Origin: CAYRFE01 sp964423645 [NCBI: uncultured bacterium]
Lineage (GTDB): Bacteria; Macinerneyibacteriota; Macinerneyibacteria; Macinerneyibacteriales
Length of the DNA stretch: 64,000 bases
NCBI GenBank assembly: GCA_964423645.1
Contig: CAYRFE010000001.1
Span: forward strand, 62,001 to 126,000
Direction: 5' to 3'
This document shows positions 37,330 to 46,679 of the stretch, piece by piece (position 1 is the first letter of the stretch; the number at the start of each line of letters is the position of its first letter). The position numbers and the translations under genes are program-made. The notes below the pieces were generated by a model, which was given only the letters and a program-made list of their open reading frames with translations, was not told the origin of the DNA and did no database searches.

Positions 37330-38949
37330 ATGGAAAAAACGCCTGTCATACTTGTTGTGGATGATGTTAAGCTGAATCGTGATCTCATCGGCTTTGTTCT
37401 TAAAGAAAAAGGATACGTCTGTGAAGAAGCCGAGAATGGGGTCCAAGCACTGGAAAAAGCAAAGCAACTTCTTCCCGATGTTATTCTCATGGACATTATG
37501 ATGCCCGAAATGGATGGTTTGACTGCGACCAGATTTTTACGCGAAGATGAACTTACACATCGTATACCCGTTTTAATAATAACCGCACTGGATGATAAAG
37601 AAGATCGAATTAAAGCATACACCGCAGGTGCGATGGATTTTGTTACCAAACCGTTTGATCGGCATGAGTTATTGGCTCGTGTCGGCTCGTACGCACAATT
37701 ATCTCGCTTGAATAAAAAATATGTATTATCAACCAAAAATCCGGACACACAATTACCGAATAAAAATGCACTTCTTGATGATATGAAAGATTGTGCATCG
37801 CCGAAAATGATTGCAGTGAAGATCAATGAGCTCGATAAAATAAAACATATGTATGGTGATCGTATCAGTATTGGAGTGCAGAAAGAATTTACCGGTATTC
37901 TTACAGGACATATACCTACTCAGATACATGACAGTGTGAAGGTGTATCATATATTTCATCAATATTTCATTATGTTATGGGATGATGTTGACGGAACCAT
38001 TACCAAGGAAATGATTATTGAGTTGTGTAAAGATTTGATCGCGAAAATTGAAGGAGTATCGGTAACGGTTGAAGATTATGAATTTGATATAAGTATCAGT
38101 ATCGGTATTTCTATGTCTCATGACGCGAGTTTTGAGCAACTTGAAATCGCTCTTGATGAGGCAGAGAAAGATGAAAGCGGATTTGTTGTCACTGAAGATA
38201 TCATTACCGATGTATATATGTCGATTGAAAACAATATGTTTTGGATTAAGACGGTACGTGATGCGATCCGTGAAGGACGGATAGAGCCTTTTTTTCAACC
38301 TATTATTAGTAATAGTACCGGTGCTATCGAGAAATATGAAGCTCTCGTTCGTCTTACCGATGAGTATGGTATTGCGATAACTCCGCATCGTTTTTTACCG
38401 ATTTTGAAACAAAGTAAGTACTATTTTGATATTACACGGATAATGATGGAAAAATCTTTTGCAATTTTCAAAAACCGTACGGAAGAAGTAAGTATCAATC
38501 TATCGTTACGTGATATCGTGAAAACTGAAATGCAAGATTATATTATGGATATGATCCGTGCCAATCCTGATATTGCGAGTCGTCTGTGTTTTGAGATACT
38601 TGAAGAGGAAGGTATGATGAATGCAGATACTGTCGGTCGGTTTATTGCCAGAGTCAAGGAATATGGAGTAAAAATGGCTATCGATGACTTTGGAAGCGGT
38701 TATTCGAATTTCAAAAGATTGATCGATCTTCATACAGATTATCTGAAAATTGATGGTTCGATCATACAAAATATTACTACTAATACCGCAGCGTATGATT
38801 TGTTACTATTGATAACTGAATTTGCACGAAAAGAAAATATGAAGATTGTCGCAGAGTATGTTGAAAATGAAGCGATCGCACAAGAGGTTAAAAAACTTGG
38901 CATTGCTTATTCGCAAGGTTTTTATTACGGAAAACCGGAACGTTTTTAA
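37330..38949 (+). CDS. Response regulator: REC, degenerate GGDEF, EAL phosphodiesterase
   Basis: 539 aa, AAGGAAGG upstream. Receiver at 5-125 (VVDDVKLNRD, phospho-acceptor D55 in LMDIMMPEMDG, FVTKPFD). Residues of about 140-290 keep the outline of a GGDEF domain, but the signature position reads YHIFHQYFIML, so no cyclase activity is expected. EAL domain at about 305-535 with EAL at 337-339, SINLS, CFEILEEE, AIDDFGSGYSNF, YLKIDGSII, VAEYVEN and QGFYYGKP, all needed for c-di-GMP hydrolysis. Its stop codon lies in the left border of a module B repeat (TTTTAATC, 38944-38951). Confidence 0.92.
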   Translation: MEKTPVILVVDDVKLNRDLIGFVLKEKGYVCEEAENGVQALEKAKQLLPDVILMDIMMPEMDGLTATRFLREDELTHRIPVLIITALDDKEDRIKAYTAGAMDFVTKPFDRHELLARVGSYAQLSRLNKKYVLSTKNPDTQLPNKNALLDDMKDCASPKMIAVKINELDKIKHMYGDRISIGVQKEFTGILTGHIPTQIHDSVKVYHIFHQYFIMLWDDVDGTITKEMIIELCKDLIAKIEGVSVTVEDYEFDISISIGISMSHDASFEQLEIALDEAEKDESGFVVTEDIITDVYMSIENNMFWIKTVRDAIREGRIEPFFQPIISNSTGAIEKYEALVRLTDEYGIAITPHRFLPILKQSKYYFDITRIMMEKSFAIFKNRTEEVSINLSLRDIVKTEMQDYIMDMIRANPDIASRLCFEILEEEGMMNADTVGRFIARVKEYGVKMAIDDFGSGYSNFKRLIDLHTDYLKIDGSIIQNITTNTAAYDLLLLITEFARKENMKIVAEYVENEAIAQEVKKLGIAYSQGFYYGKPERF

Positions 38950-39196
38950 TCTCAATGGGGGCCATTCGCCGAATCCTGCTTCGGATTTACTATTATAGTT
39001 TTATTATTATAAGGGGTGTGGGGACGAAGTCCCCACTATATAACAACTTAAGCCCCTCCCGTCGGTCATCGAGTGATTGCGCAAACGATCGTGCCGAGAT
39101 GCGGTAGGGGTTGGGGGTGGGCACAAATTTTAATTATGATAGCTTTGCAAAGCTCTCTACTCTGTAGCTTGTTGCGGGGTGATCCATTCTCTTTGA
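38944..39196. repeat. Module B repeat copy
   Basis: Begins TTTTAATC like the copies at 13141 and 53717. Contains CCGAATCCTGCTTCGG, the GGGGACGAAGTCCCC hairpin, CCCCTCCC, a 50-base variable segment in place of the usual short loop, GGGGTTGGGGGTGGGC, a GCTTTGCAAAGC palindrome (remnant of the element end) and a degraded TGTAGCTTGTTGCGGGGTGA. A short open frame inside is not coding. Confidence 0.75.
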
Positions 39197-39237
39197 TATT
39201 CTTATGGTTGCCAAATTATTATTTATGCCGATTATTC

Positions 39238-39266
39238 TTGACATCTTTTTTTCACAGTCGTATAGT
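39238..39266 (+). promoter_or_regulatory. Strong promoter for the glutamine synthetase gene
   Basis: TTGACA at 39238-39243, exactly 17 bases, TATAGT at 39261-39266. Closest to consensus of the promoters seen. It lies just outside the module B repeat and 35 bases before the gene. Confidence 0.8.
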
Positions 39267-39300
39267 CCTCCTTTGATAGAATACAAGGAGGATGATCCTG

Positions 39301-41163
39301 ATGATGCCATTTATTGTTCCTGAAGAGTGTAAACATAGTGATGGGTTGAAAGAGTTTATTTTACGGAATCCATGTATCAAATTTGTCTCGCTCGCGGGTG
39401 TCGATTTTCTTGGAAATGATACTGATGAGCGTATCCCCATTGAATATTTCTTGAAAAACATGGAAGAAATATTTTCCGGCGGGGTGCAAACTGACGGTTC
39501 GTCGGTCAATCTTGAAGGGATCGCATCGCTCAATGACGGAAAAGTTGATTTTGTCATTGATTTTGAACGACGTTGGACAATTGACTACAATTATGAATAT
39601 TTATTAGATATCGAGTGCCCCGTCGCGACGATACGTATACCTATTTATTTTCGTCACAACAATGAATATTATTGTTCCCGTTCGGTGTTGAGAAATACTG
39701 TTGAGTTTATACAACATGAAGTGTTAATGCTGGTCAAAAAAGATAAAGTATTTCTAAAGAAATATAAAATTTCTCAGCATGACATTGCAGAAGTATATTG
39801 TACGCTTGGAACCGAACTTGAATTTTGGGTTCGTACACCTGCCTCACGAGTGTCATCTGAGGAATTAGCAGTTGCTCAGATGTTGAAAGAATCATATTGG
39901 AAACGGACAAAGGGGGATGTGCGCACGGGTTTGGAAGAATCTCTTATTATGTTGCAACGATACGGCTTTGAACCGGAAATGGGACATAAGGAGGTTGGCG
40001 GTATCAAAGGTCGTATCGATAAAACAGGAGATCTTGCTGATGTCATGGAACAATTGGAGATAGATTGGCGTTTTTCAGATCCGATGCAGGCTGCAGATAA
40101 TGAACTTTTGGCACGCATAATTATTAAGGAAGTGTATCGACGCAGAGGATTGGAAGTAACCTTTGCTGCGAAACCAGTTGACGGGGTGGCCGGTTCCGGA
40201 GAACATTTTCATATCGGTGTCGGTGTTCGTTTGAAAGACGGCAAAAGGATCAATCTTTTTGCATCGTATGATAAGAATGAATTTTTATCACCCTACGGGT
40301 ATGGTGCGATCATGGGAATATTAAAAAACTGGGAAGCGGTGAATCCTTTTGTCACACACTCGATTACTGCATTGAAACGCTTAAAACCCGGCTTTGAAGC
40401 TCCTATTTGTCCCGTTGCGTCACTCGGACGATCGGTCGCGGAACCTTCGCGAAATCGAACGGTTCTTGCGGGATTGGTGCGTTCGAGCAATCCGCTATCG
40501 GTTCGTTTTGAAATACGAGCACCGAATCCGCATACCAATACGTATATGGCCGTATCGGCGATGTATTGTGCGATGACAGAAGGTATTCGTTATGCGTATG
40601 ATAAAACTACCGCGTTTTTGCACAAAGAATTAACTAAAAAACACGGAGAAGAATACGGATACTTGTTAAAGAGCAGAGAATATGCGACGGAAAATAATAT
40701 TTTCGATGATTATTCCGAGAAGGAACGAAATACACTGTACGGCAAAGCACCGGCAACGGTATGGGAAGTTATTCGGATTTTTAATGAAAAAATTCCCACC
40801 GTGTATGCACACACACCGTTAAAAGAAGTTATTATTCACTCATATACTCATATGGTACTTAATAAATGGCTTGTTGAATTGAAAGAAAAAGAGATCCCCT
40901 TATTTCGTGGTCAAATTTCACGAACCATTCGTCATCACGAGCAAGAAAATGATCTTGATAAATCGAATTGGGCACATATAGAGTTGTTGAAAAAAAAGAT
41001 AGCGAAAAATGATACACACCAAATATCGCTGATTTCACAACTTGAAAAAGCAATACTATCAACTGATTATGAAAAAATCAGCATATTGATTCTTGAATTG
41101 ACCACTGCCGTGACTGAGTTGCACACGGCATACAAAGAATACATCAAAAACATGAGCATGTAG
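39301..41163 (+). CDS. Large glutamine synthetase-family enzyme (about 620 aa)
   Basis: 620 aa from ATG 39301 (AAGGAGG nine bases upstream; the ATG at 39292 touches it). N-terminal beta-grasp part with DFLGNDTDERIPIEYFL and TDGSSVNLEG, then the catalytic core: GTELEFWV (metal glutamates), FEPEMGHKEVGG, KPVDGVAGSGEHFHIG (glutamate-binding and metal histidine), FVTHSITALKRLKPG, SVRFEIRAPNPHTNTYMAVSA. A C-terminal helical extension of about 140 residues follows (from about 480), with GYLLKSREYATENN and a coiled-coil end. The core motifs argue for ammonia assimilation, but such long forms are less studied, so I do not assign glnA or glnN. The GSI adenylylation tyrosine motif is not visible. Confidence 0.82.
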   Translation: MMPFIVPEECKHSDGLKEFILRNPCIKFVSLAGVDFLGNDTDERIPIEYFLKNMEEIFSGGVQTDGSSVNLEGIASLNDGKVDFVIDFERRWTIDYNYEYLLDIECPVATIRIPIYFRHNNEYYCSRSVLRNTVEFIQHEVLMLVKKDKVFLKKYKISQHDIAEVYCTLGTELEFWVRTPASRVSSEELAVAQMLKESYWKRTKGDVRTGLEESLIMLQRYGFEPEMGHKEVGGIKGRIDKTGDLADVMEQLEIDWRFSDPMQAADNELLARIIIKEVYRRRGLEVTFAAKPVDGVAGSGEHFHIGVGVRLKDGKRINLFASYDKNEFLSPYGYGAIMGILKNWEAVNPFVTHSITALKRLKPGFEAPICPVASLGRSVAEPSRNRTVLAGLVRSSNPLSVRFEIRAPNPHTNTYMAVSAMYCAMTEGIRYAYDKTTAFLHKELTKKHGEEYGYLLKSREYATENNIFDDYSEKERNTLYGKAPATVWEVIRIFNEKIPTVYAHTPLKEVIIHSYTHMVLNKWLVELKEKEIPLFRGQISRTIRHHEQENDLDKSNWAHIELLKKKIAKNDTHQISLISQLEKAILSTDYEKISILILELTTAVTELHTAYKEYIKNMSM

Positions 41164-41173
41164 ATTGATCCTA

Positions 41174-41205
41174 AACGAGGCGGGGAGAGCGAATCCCGTC
41201 TCGTT
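41174..41205. terminator. Convergent-gene hairpin between glutamine synthetase and esterase
   Basis: AACGAGGCGGG (41174-41184) and CCCGTCTCGTT (41195-41205) pair over 11 positions with one G-T, 10-base loop. No T tract on either side. It lies between convergent genes and overlaps the esterase stop codon, so it may end both transcripts weakly. Confidence 0.5.
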
Positions 41206-42508
41206 AGTGCTTCATTTCGGTATCGATAGTGATACGGGTGCAATACAACAAAGATTTATCGCGGTTACGAATAAAATTACGCAATACAAATTCAATATCA
41301 GGTTGAAGTATCTTTTCGAATACTTTTTCGTTGTTATAATACACTACAACCGGCTGATCCATTTGAACCATAGCAGGATGGATAAACAAGGTGAAACGAT
41401 TACATTGTGATCCCATTAAAAAAAAAGTATTTCCGAGATATGTTGCTTCCAGACGAGCCGATGGCTTATCACGACGAAACAGTATTCTGCCGGTTTCTTC
41501 TTTAATGGTATAGTCCTCATACCATGAGGCATGACCGGATTTCCCGATTTCATCAATACGAAGCCACATACATTGTCCATACACGGGATCCGCAGTCTCC
41601 CATCGTATTGTCGTTGGAAACGGATCTCTGATATGTGTTTCAATAAATGTAATAATATGCGGGACTTCCTTTTCTGCATACAATAATTCATGGCGCATAT
41701 TGGTGTACATTTTGTAATGAATTTGTGCGCCCGCCATCACTGCAGCACCCATTATCGTACGGAGCACTTTATCAGGAAAAAGCTCGTCGTTATCGGTGGT
41801 CACGACATGAAGAGGACGATTTGATAGATTTACCAAATATGTATGATACCCTCCCAAAATTGACAATGCCGCGGGATGGCCGTTTAATGGAATAAACGCT
41901 GCAAAAGGATTGGGGTTGAGCATTGCGATTCCAAATGTCCCCGACGAACCGTCTGAAAAACCCATAAGAAATATTCGATTGTCATCGATGTTATAATCTA
42001 ATTTTGTTTGTCGAATTGTCGAAAAAATAGTGTCAAGGCCGACATCATCCCACCACGTAGCATTTTTTTGAGCAAGAGGATATAAAAGGATAGCGCCGGT
42101 TTTTTCTGCATACTTTGCAAACATTGTTTCTTTTATATTTTTTTCGTCCAACTCCATGATTCTTTCTGATGTAACACCGCCATGAAGCCAGACGATCAGT
42201 TGTGTGGGTTTTGTAATAGAATAATTTTGGGGGATATAACAAAAATAATGACGATCAATACTGTCAAGGCTTTTGCGCGAAGCGCGAATAAGCCCCCGCT
42301 TTTGCGGTTCTGCATAGGATATCGCTGCGATGACCTTTGTTACATCATCATATGAGGGTTTTGTTTTCATTATTTCAGAAATTATTTTATTTTGTTCTGC
42401 CGGAATAGTTTCTTTGTTCAACAACGAAAACGTATCAAACAGTGTGTCTGCCTTACTTACAAAGAAGTAAGAAAGTATGAGTATCACTATCACATAAAAA
42501 TTTTTCAT
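41204..42508 (-). CDS. Exported alpha/beta-hydrolase (esterase/depolymerase-like)
   Basis: 434 aa from ATG 42508, chosen for its GGGAGA site and because a signal peptide then follows (KNFYVIVILILSYFFVSKA). Residues 100-310 form an alpha/beta-hydrolase: YIPQNYSITKPTQLIVWLHGG (oxyanion region), nucleophile in MGFSDGSSGTFG, acid in VTTDNDELFPD, histidine in NMRHELLYAE. The C-terminal 110 residues look beta-rich (IRWETADPVYGQCMWLRIDE). The group includes carboxylesterases and polyhydroxybutyrate depolymerase-like enzymes; the substrate is unknown. Confidence 0.82.
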   Translation of the reverse strand: MKNFYVIVILILSYFFVSKADTLFDTFSLLNKETIPAEQNKIISEIMKTKPSYDDVTKVIAAISYAEPQKRGLIRASRKSLDSIDRHYFCYIPQNYSITKPTQLIVWLHGGVTSERIMELDEKNIKETMFAKYAEKTGAILLYPLAQKNATWWDDVGLDTIFSTIRQTKLDYNIDDNRIFLMGFSDGSSGTFGIAMLNPNPFAAFIPLNGHPAALSILGGYHTYLVNLSNRPLHVVTTDNDELFPDKVLRTIMGAAVMAGAQIHYKMYTNMRHELLYAEKEVPHIITFIETHIRDPFPTTIRWETADPVYGQCMWLRIDEIGKSGHASWYEDYTIKEETGRILFRRDKPSARLEATYLGNTFFLMGSQCNRFTLFIHPAMVQMDQPVVVYYNNEKVFEKILQPDIEFVLRNFIRNRDKSLLYCTRITIDTEMKH

Positions 42509-42568
42509 AATTTCTCCCTTTTGATTATAGCGTAGCAGTATTTTTAAATTATGCAAGGATTATGAGTG

Positions 42569-43756
42569 TCATTTATGTGTGTCTTTTTTTATAAAGGAAC
42601 CGCGTGTCACTTTTTCTCCCCATTTTGCGCGCATGGTGTCAAGAACGCTATCAAGTTTATCTTTTTTTGCCGGTTCTTCATCAAAAAGAGAGCGGGTCTG
42701 CGGATTCGGATTTTCAAATTGTGATAATGCAACACCGATAAGACGAATAGCCATGCCCGTGTGATAATACGCAGTGAATAGTGCGAATGCTTCATCGTGA
42801 ATAGTCGTTGTCGCAGTAGTTGGTTCACGGAGCGTGGTTTGTCTTGTGACTGTCGTAAAATCGGAGAGTCGAATTTTTACCGACACAGTGTGAGCTGAAA
42901 GACCGTATGAGCGGATCCTGCGTCCGATCCTGTCGGCTATGCGAAATATGATACGTTCAATTATTGCAGTATCGGTGCAATCAATATCGAACGTATGTTC
43001 TTCACTTACCGATTTGATACCTTCCTCTCGCTCTACGGGGCGAGAGTCAATTCCTTGTGAGAGGTTCCATAAATGCAGTCCTGTTTTCCCGAGAATTCGT
43101 TCCATATAGGCCGGTGTTTGCGCGGCGATATCGCCTATACGTTTGAGATTATACTTTTCCAATACAGCAACGGTCTTTTCACCTGCTCCCCACAGTTTTT
43201 TCACGGGCAACTGAGCAAGGAATTGCTTCTCTTCACCGGGGTTGCAGATGGTGAGTCCGTCCGGTTTTTGCATATCGGAGGCGATTTTTGCAATGGATTT
43301 ATTGGTGGCAATGCCGACACTGGCGGTGAGCCCTGTCTCATGCCGTACCGCTTGTTTGATCGCCATCCCCAACTCAGGTGGTTGACCGAACAGATGTTCC
43401 GTGCCGCTGCAATCTAAAAATGCTTCATCCACGCTTACCTGCTCAACAAGCGGTGAAAAACGACCGAGTATTTCCATTATCTGATGAGAGAGTTCGGAAT
43501 ATCTTTTCATTCGGGGAATAACATATATTCCTTGCGGGCAAAGACGCCATGCCTTTGAGATGGGCATAGCAGAGTGTATACCGAATACGCGAGCTTCATA
43601 GCTGCACGTGGAGACAACACCGCGAGCCTTACCGCCTTTCGGGTCTGCGCCGACGATAACGGGTTTCCCGCGATATGCAGGATTATCCAACTGCTCGACC
43701 GCTGCAAAAAAAGCATCCATATCCATGTGAACGATGACGCGGTGTAAGAGTTCCAT
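42569..43756 (-). CDS. dinB: DNA polymerase IV (Y family)
   Basis: 395 aa. VHMDMDAFFAAVEQLDNP and SVDEAFLDCSGTE carry the catalytic aspartates and glutamate; GVVSTCSYEARVFGIHSAMP, ASVGIATNKSIAKIASDM, and the little-finger region SVKIRLSDFTTVTRQTTL are typical. The C-terminal tail (residues after about 365) is long and polar and may hold a sliding-clamp motif (QTRSLFDEEP resembles the QxxLF type). It is a translesion polymerase. No LexA box was recognised upstream. It follows rmuC with a 17-base gap, so the two may be one transcript. Confidence 0.95.
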   Translation of the reverse strand: MELLHRVIVHMDMDAFFAAVEQLDNPAYRGKPVIVGADPKGGKARGVVSTCSYEARVFGIHSAMPISKAWRLCPQGIYVIPRMKRYSELSHQIMEILGRFSPLVEQVSVDEAFLDCSGTEHLFGQPPELGMAIKQAVRHETGLTASVGIATNKSIAKIASDMQKPDGLTICNPGEEKQFLAQLPVKKLWGAGEKTVAVLEKYNLKRIGDIAAQTPAYMERILGKTGLHLWNLSQGIDSRPVEREEGIKSVSEEHTFDIDCTDTAIIERIIFRIADRIGRRIRSYGLSAHTVSVKIRLSDFTTVTRQTTLREPTTATTTIHDEAFALFTAYYHTGMAIRLIGVALSQFENPNPQTRSLFDEEPAKKDKLDSVLDTMRAKWGEKVTRGSFIKKDTHK

Positions 43757-43773
43757 TTTTTCGAAGAATAACC

Positions 43774-45141
43774 TTAACTTTCTATAGTTTCAATCCCGGG
43801 AAGAATGGATTGTTTTTCCACAGTTGGTAAACTCTGCACCGCATTGAGTTTTTTCTCGATAGTGCGAGTGCCTTTTTGTGCACTTTCCAGGCTTGTACTT
43901 GCTTCCTGAAGTTTTTTTTGTGTTTTATCGAGAAGATCACCGAATTTGCCGAACTCAGTTTTTACCGATCCCAAAAGCGACCACACGTCACTGGATCGTT
44001 TTTCGATCGCGAGGGTCCTGAATCCCATTTGCAGACTGTTGAGTATTGCGGCAAGTGTCGTCGGGCCGGTAATGATAACACGCAGATCGCGCTGAAGTTT
44101 TTCCCATAATCCGCTGATAGATAATACTTCTGCGTATAACCCTTCAACCGGTAAAAACATGATCGCAAAATCAGTAGTGAATGGCGGCTCAAGGTATTTA
44201 TCGCCGATCTTTTTTGCCTCATCCACGATTCGTCGTTCAATCGCTTTTCTGCTTTCTTCAATACCTTTTACATCAGCATTTGTCTGGGCCTCAAGAAGAC
44301 GTTGATAATCTTCTTGGGGGAATTTGGCATCGACGGGAAGATACACGACAGTGTCGGTGCGGTCACGACCGGGAAGTTTGATCGCAAACTCGACACGCTC
44401 GGTAGCGCCCGGCTTAGTGACGACATTTTTGTCATATTGTTCTGAAGTGAGTAATTGTGCCAGGAGATTATCAAGTTGAATCTCTCCCCACGTTCCGCGT
44501 GTCTTTACATTCACCAAAACACGCTTGAGATCGTCCACGCCGCTCGCAAGATTTTTCATTTCACCGAGTCCGCGGTAGACGGATTCAAGCTGTTCGCTGA
44601 CTTGTTTGAATGATTCGCTAAGGCGTTTTTCGAGCGTTGATTGTAATTTTTCATCCACGGTCTCACGCATTTTATCAAGTTTCGCGGCATTATCTTCTTG
44701 GAGACGACGAATTTCACGTTCGATGGTTTGACGCATGGTCTCCAACCGTTCCTCAAATGATCTCAGTGATTTTGCCAACTCATCGCGATGTACCTTCGCA
44801 TGTTCACGGGTGTCGTCTTGGATAGTTTTTAAGTTCCTATCGAGAGTTTCACGGATTCTTTCAAGAGCCGTCTGGTTAAATGTCGTAAGCTCAATAAGCT
44901 TTTGCGAGAACATCTCAAATTGAGAGCGTTCGAAATTTATAGATGCGGTCATTCGTTCATTGACTGATGATTCAAAGCGGTGCAAGTTATTGGTGGTTTC
45001 TTCACGCAGTTGGTTTAATGTTTCTCTCAGCATTGTTTCTTGCCGAAATTGTTGTTTATCGAGTGCGTTCATGCGAAGCACAAGAATAATAAGCAGTATA
45101 CAGACAATTGCGACCAATGCGATCATAACGGTTGTTGTCAC
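43774..45141 (-). CDS. rmuC: DNA recombination protein RmuC
   Basis: 455 aa from GTG 45141, chosen because AAGGAG lies nine bases upstream and the open frame before it is unrelated. TM helix at about 5-25 (MIALVAIVCILLIILVL), coiled coil about 30-190, then the RmuC nuclease-like core: VNVKTRGTWGEIQLDNLL, VYLPVDAKFPQEDYQRLLEA, FAIMFLPVEGLYAE, VIITGPTTLAAILNSLQMG. In E. coli RmuC limits inversions at short inverted repeats; here it lies near dense palindromic repeats, which may be chance. Confidence 0.92.
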   Translation of the reverse strand: MTTTVMIALVAIVCILLIILVLRMNALDKQQFRQETMLRETLNQLREETTNNLHRFESSVNERMTASINFERSQFEMFSQKLIELTTFNQTALERIRETLDRNLKTIQDDTREHAKVHRDELAKSLRSFEERLETMRQTIEREIRRLQEDNAAKLDKMRETVDEKLQSTLEKRLSESFKQVSEQLESVYRGLGEMKNLASGVDDLKRVLVNVKTRGTWGEIQLDNLLAQLLTSEQYDKNVVTKPGATERVEFAIKLPGRDRTDTVVYLPVDAKFPQEDYQRLLEAQTNADVKGIEESRKAIERRIVDEAKKIGDKYLEPPFTTDFAIMFLPVEGLYAEVLSISGLWEKLQRDLRVIITGPTTLAAILNSLQMGFRTLAIEKRSSDVWSLLGSVKTEFGKFGDLLDKTQKKLQEASTSLESAQKGTRTIEKKLNAVQSLPTVEKQSILPGIETIES

Positions 45142-45168
45142 GATAATCAACTCCTTGTGTGTAATGTC

Positions 45169-45196
45169 AGTATAGCAAAAACAGGAGAAGATGCAA
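45169..45196 (-). promoter_or_regulatory. Promoter for rmuC-dinB
   Basis: On the minus strand TTGCAT (45196-45191), 16 bases, TATACT (45174-45169), 28 bases upstream of the rmuC GTG. Confidence 0.65.
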
Positions 45197-45296
45197 GAAG
45201 GCAATTTGGTTTTGAATTTCAAAAAATATTTTTGTTATTGAGTGATTGTGTCGTAGGGATACAAAGTTTTGTGTCCGAGAAATAATTGAAAATACT

Positions 45297-45924
45297 GCCT
45301 TACTTTTTGTCTTGACACAAAAAGTAACAAAAAAGTCAAGGCTGTAAAAAATTATCTACACTTCTGCGTATTTTTTCTACACCGCATAAACTCGCTACGC
45401 TCAAACAGTATGCGTTGCTTAACGAAAAAATACTTGCATTGCTTCACGATAATTTTTTAAGGCCGTTGATTTGAACTGAAGTATAATTACCCATTTGAAT
45501 ACAGGGGTGTGGGGACGAAGTCCCCACTGTATAACATTAAAGCCCCTTCCGTATTTCTCGGAAGGGGTTTGGGGATGGCACAATTAATAAAATCATGCCT
45601 TACTTTTTGTCTTGACACAAAAAGTAACAAAAAGGTCAAGGCTGTAAAAAATTATCTACACTTCTGCGTATTTTTTCTACACCGCATAAACTCGCTACGC
45701 TCAAACAGTATGCGTTGCTTAACGAAAAAATACTTGCATTGCTTCACGATAATTTTTTAAGGCCGTTGATTTGAACTGAAGTATAATTACCCATTTGAAT
45801 ACAGGGGTGTGGGGACGAAGTCCCCACTGTATAACATTAAAGCCCCTTCCGTATTTCTCGGAAGGGGCTTGGGGATGGCACAATTAATAAAATCATGCCT
45901 TACTTCTTGTCTTGACACAAAAAG
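45297..45924. repeat. Exact 300-bp tandem duplication, each unit = module A + module B
   Basis: 45297-45596 and 45597-45896 are copies with period 300 and only a few substitutions; a third copy stops after about 28 bases (45897-45924). In each unit the first 180 bases are module A, with stems AAAAAATTATC/GATAATTTTTT (45346-45356, 45448-45458), GTATTTTTTC/GAAAAAATAC (45368-45377, 45424-45433) and CGCATA/TATGCG (45383-45388, 45409-45414); the last 95 bases are module B with the GGGGACGAAGTCCCC hairpin. Short open frames through the units repeat the same words and are not genes. Confidence 0.9.
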
Positions 45925-45934
45925 ACTTGCCATA

Positions 45935-46028
45935 TGTCATTCTCGTAACTGTTTTCACGAGGATTCATTTCAACGTGAATCCATATGAATTAAAAATCTG
46001 GATTATCGGGTCAAGCCCGATAATGACA
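45935..46028. repeat. Palindromic element with TGTCATT ends
   Basis: Ends TGTCATT (45935-45941) and AATGACA (46022-46028) are inverted copies. Inside are GGATTCA/TGAATCC (45961-45967, 45976-45982) and ATCGGG/CCCGAT (46005-46010, 46016-46021). It directly follows the tandem A/B units. No gene. Confidence 0.7.
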
Positions 46029-46087
46029 CCCGAATATGATGTAACAGAAAAAGAATGTTTTACAATGATTGTTTACTTTTGTGCTTC

Positions 46088-46417
46088 TTATCTGATAAAT
46101 CTGACTTGAGATATTTTTCCATCAGCGACGGTATATAGCACGACTACATGTCGCGTTTGTGCGTCAGATGTTGTCACCTGCTCTTCATCAATAACAGTAG
46201 TACCTATTGCGATACGGTTGAGGATTTTACAGTGTAGCTTTGTGTCTTGGAAGCGTACGGTGTATCGTTCTCTGAAATCGGAAATGCCGAGCATGATCGG
46301 ATTGGTCTCTCCGAAATTATACGCCGTGACTGTATCTGCGTAGCATGAAAGGAAACCGTCAATATCGCGTGAATTATAATATGAAAGTTGTTTTTCGACT
46401 AATTGAACAGGTGTCAT
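46088..46417 (-). CDS. NTF2-like/SnoaL-fold small protein
   Basis: 109 aa, AGGAGGGTATT upstream. VEKQLSYYNSRDIDGFLSCY at the start and LYTVADGKISQVRF at the end are the usual frame of an NTF2-like cone fold; the middle has LGISDFRERY. No signal peptide. Members include steroid isomerase-like enzymes and binding proteins; most similar bacterial proteins have no assigned function. It stands alone between repeats and its own promoter. Confidence 0.8.
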   Translation of the reverse strand: MTPVQLVEKQLSYYNSRDIDGFLSCYADTVTAYNFGETNPIMLGISDFRERYTVRFQDTKLHCKILNRIAIGTTVIDEEQVTTSDAQTRHVVVLYTVADGKISQVRFIR

Positions 46418-46438
46418 AATACCCTCCTTTTTTGGAGA

Positions 46439-46466
46439 AGTATAGCCGAAAATTACGGATTGCGAA
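46439..46466 (-). promoter_or_regulatory. Promoter for the NTF2-like gene
   Basis: Minus strand: TTCGCA (46466-46461), 16 bases, TATACT (46444-46439). The -35 is poor (4 of 6) and the -10 good. Confidence 0.5.
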
Positions 46467-46679
46467 AGAAATAATTTAAAAAATAATATCTGCGATCGCA
46501 GAGGTTTATGTAGAGACGCGCTTTGAACACGTTTCTGTTATGTATGCTGTTTCTTTTATCTATGTAAAACCCGCCCCAACGAAAATCAATCAATGCGCAG
46601 ACACACATCTTTTCTCCCACAACCCCAATGCGCTGTGTTTCCCGCTTGCGTTTTTTTACCGTACAGGTATAGTCAACAC

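Noticed and set aside
45509-45760. Short open frames running through the tandem repeat units (also at 49784-50014, 53782-54003 and 39073-39276)
   Set aside because: They are translations of the palindromic repeats, share the same words in different frames, and lack ribosome binding sites.
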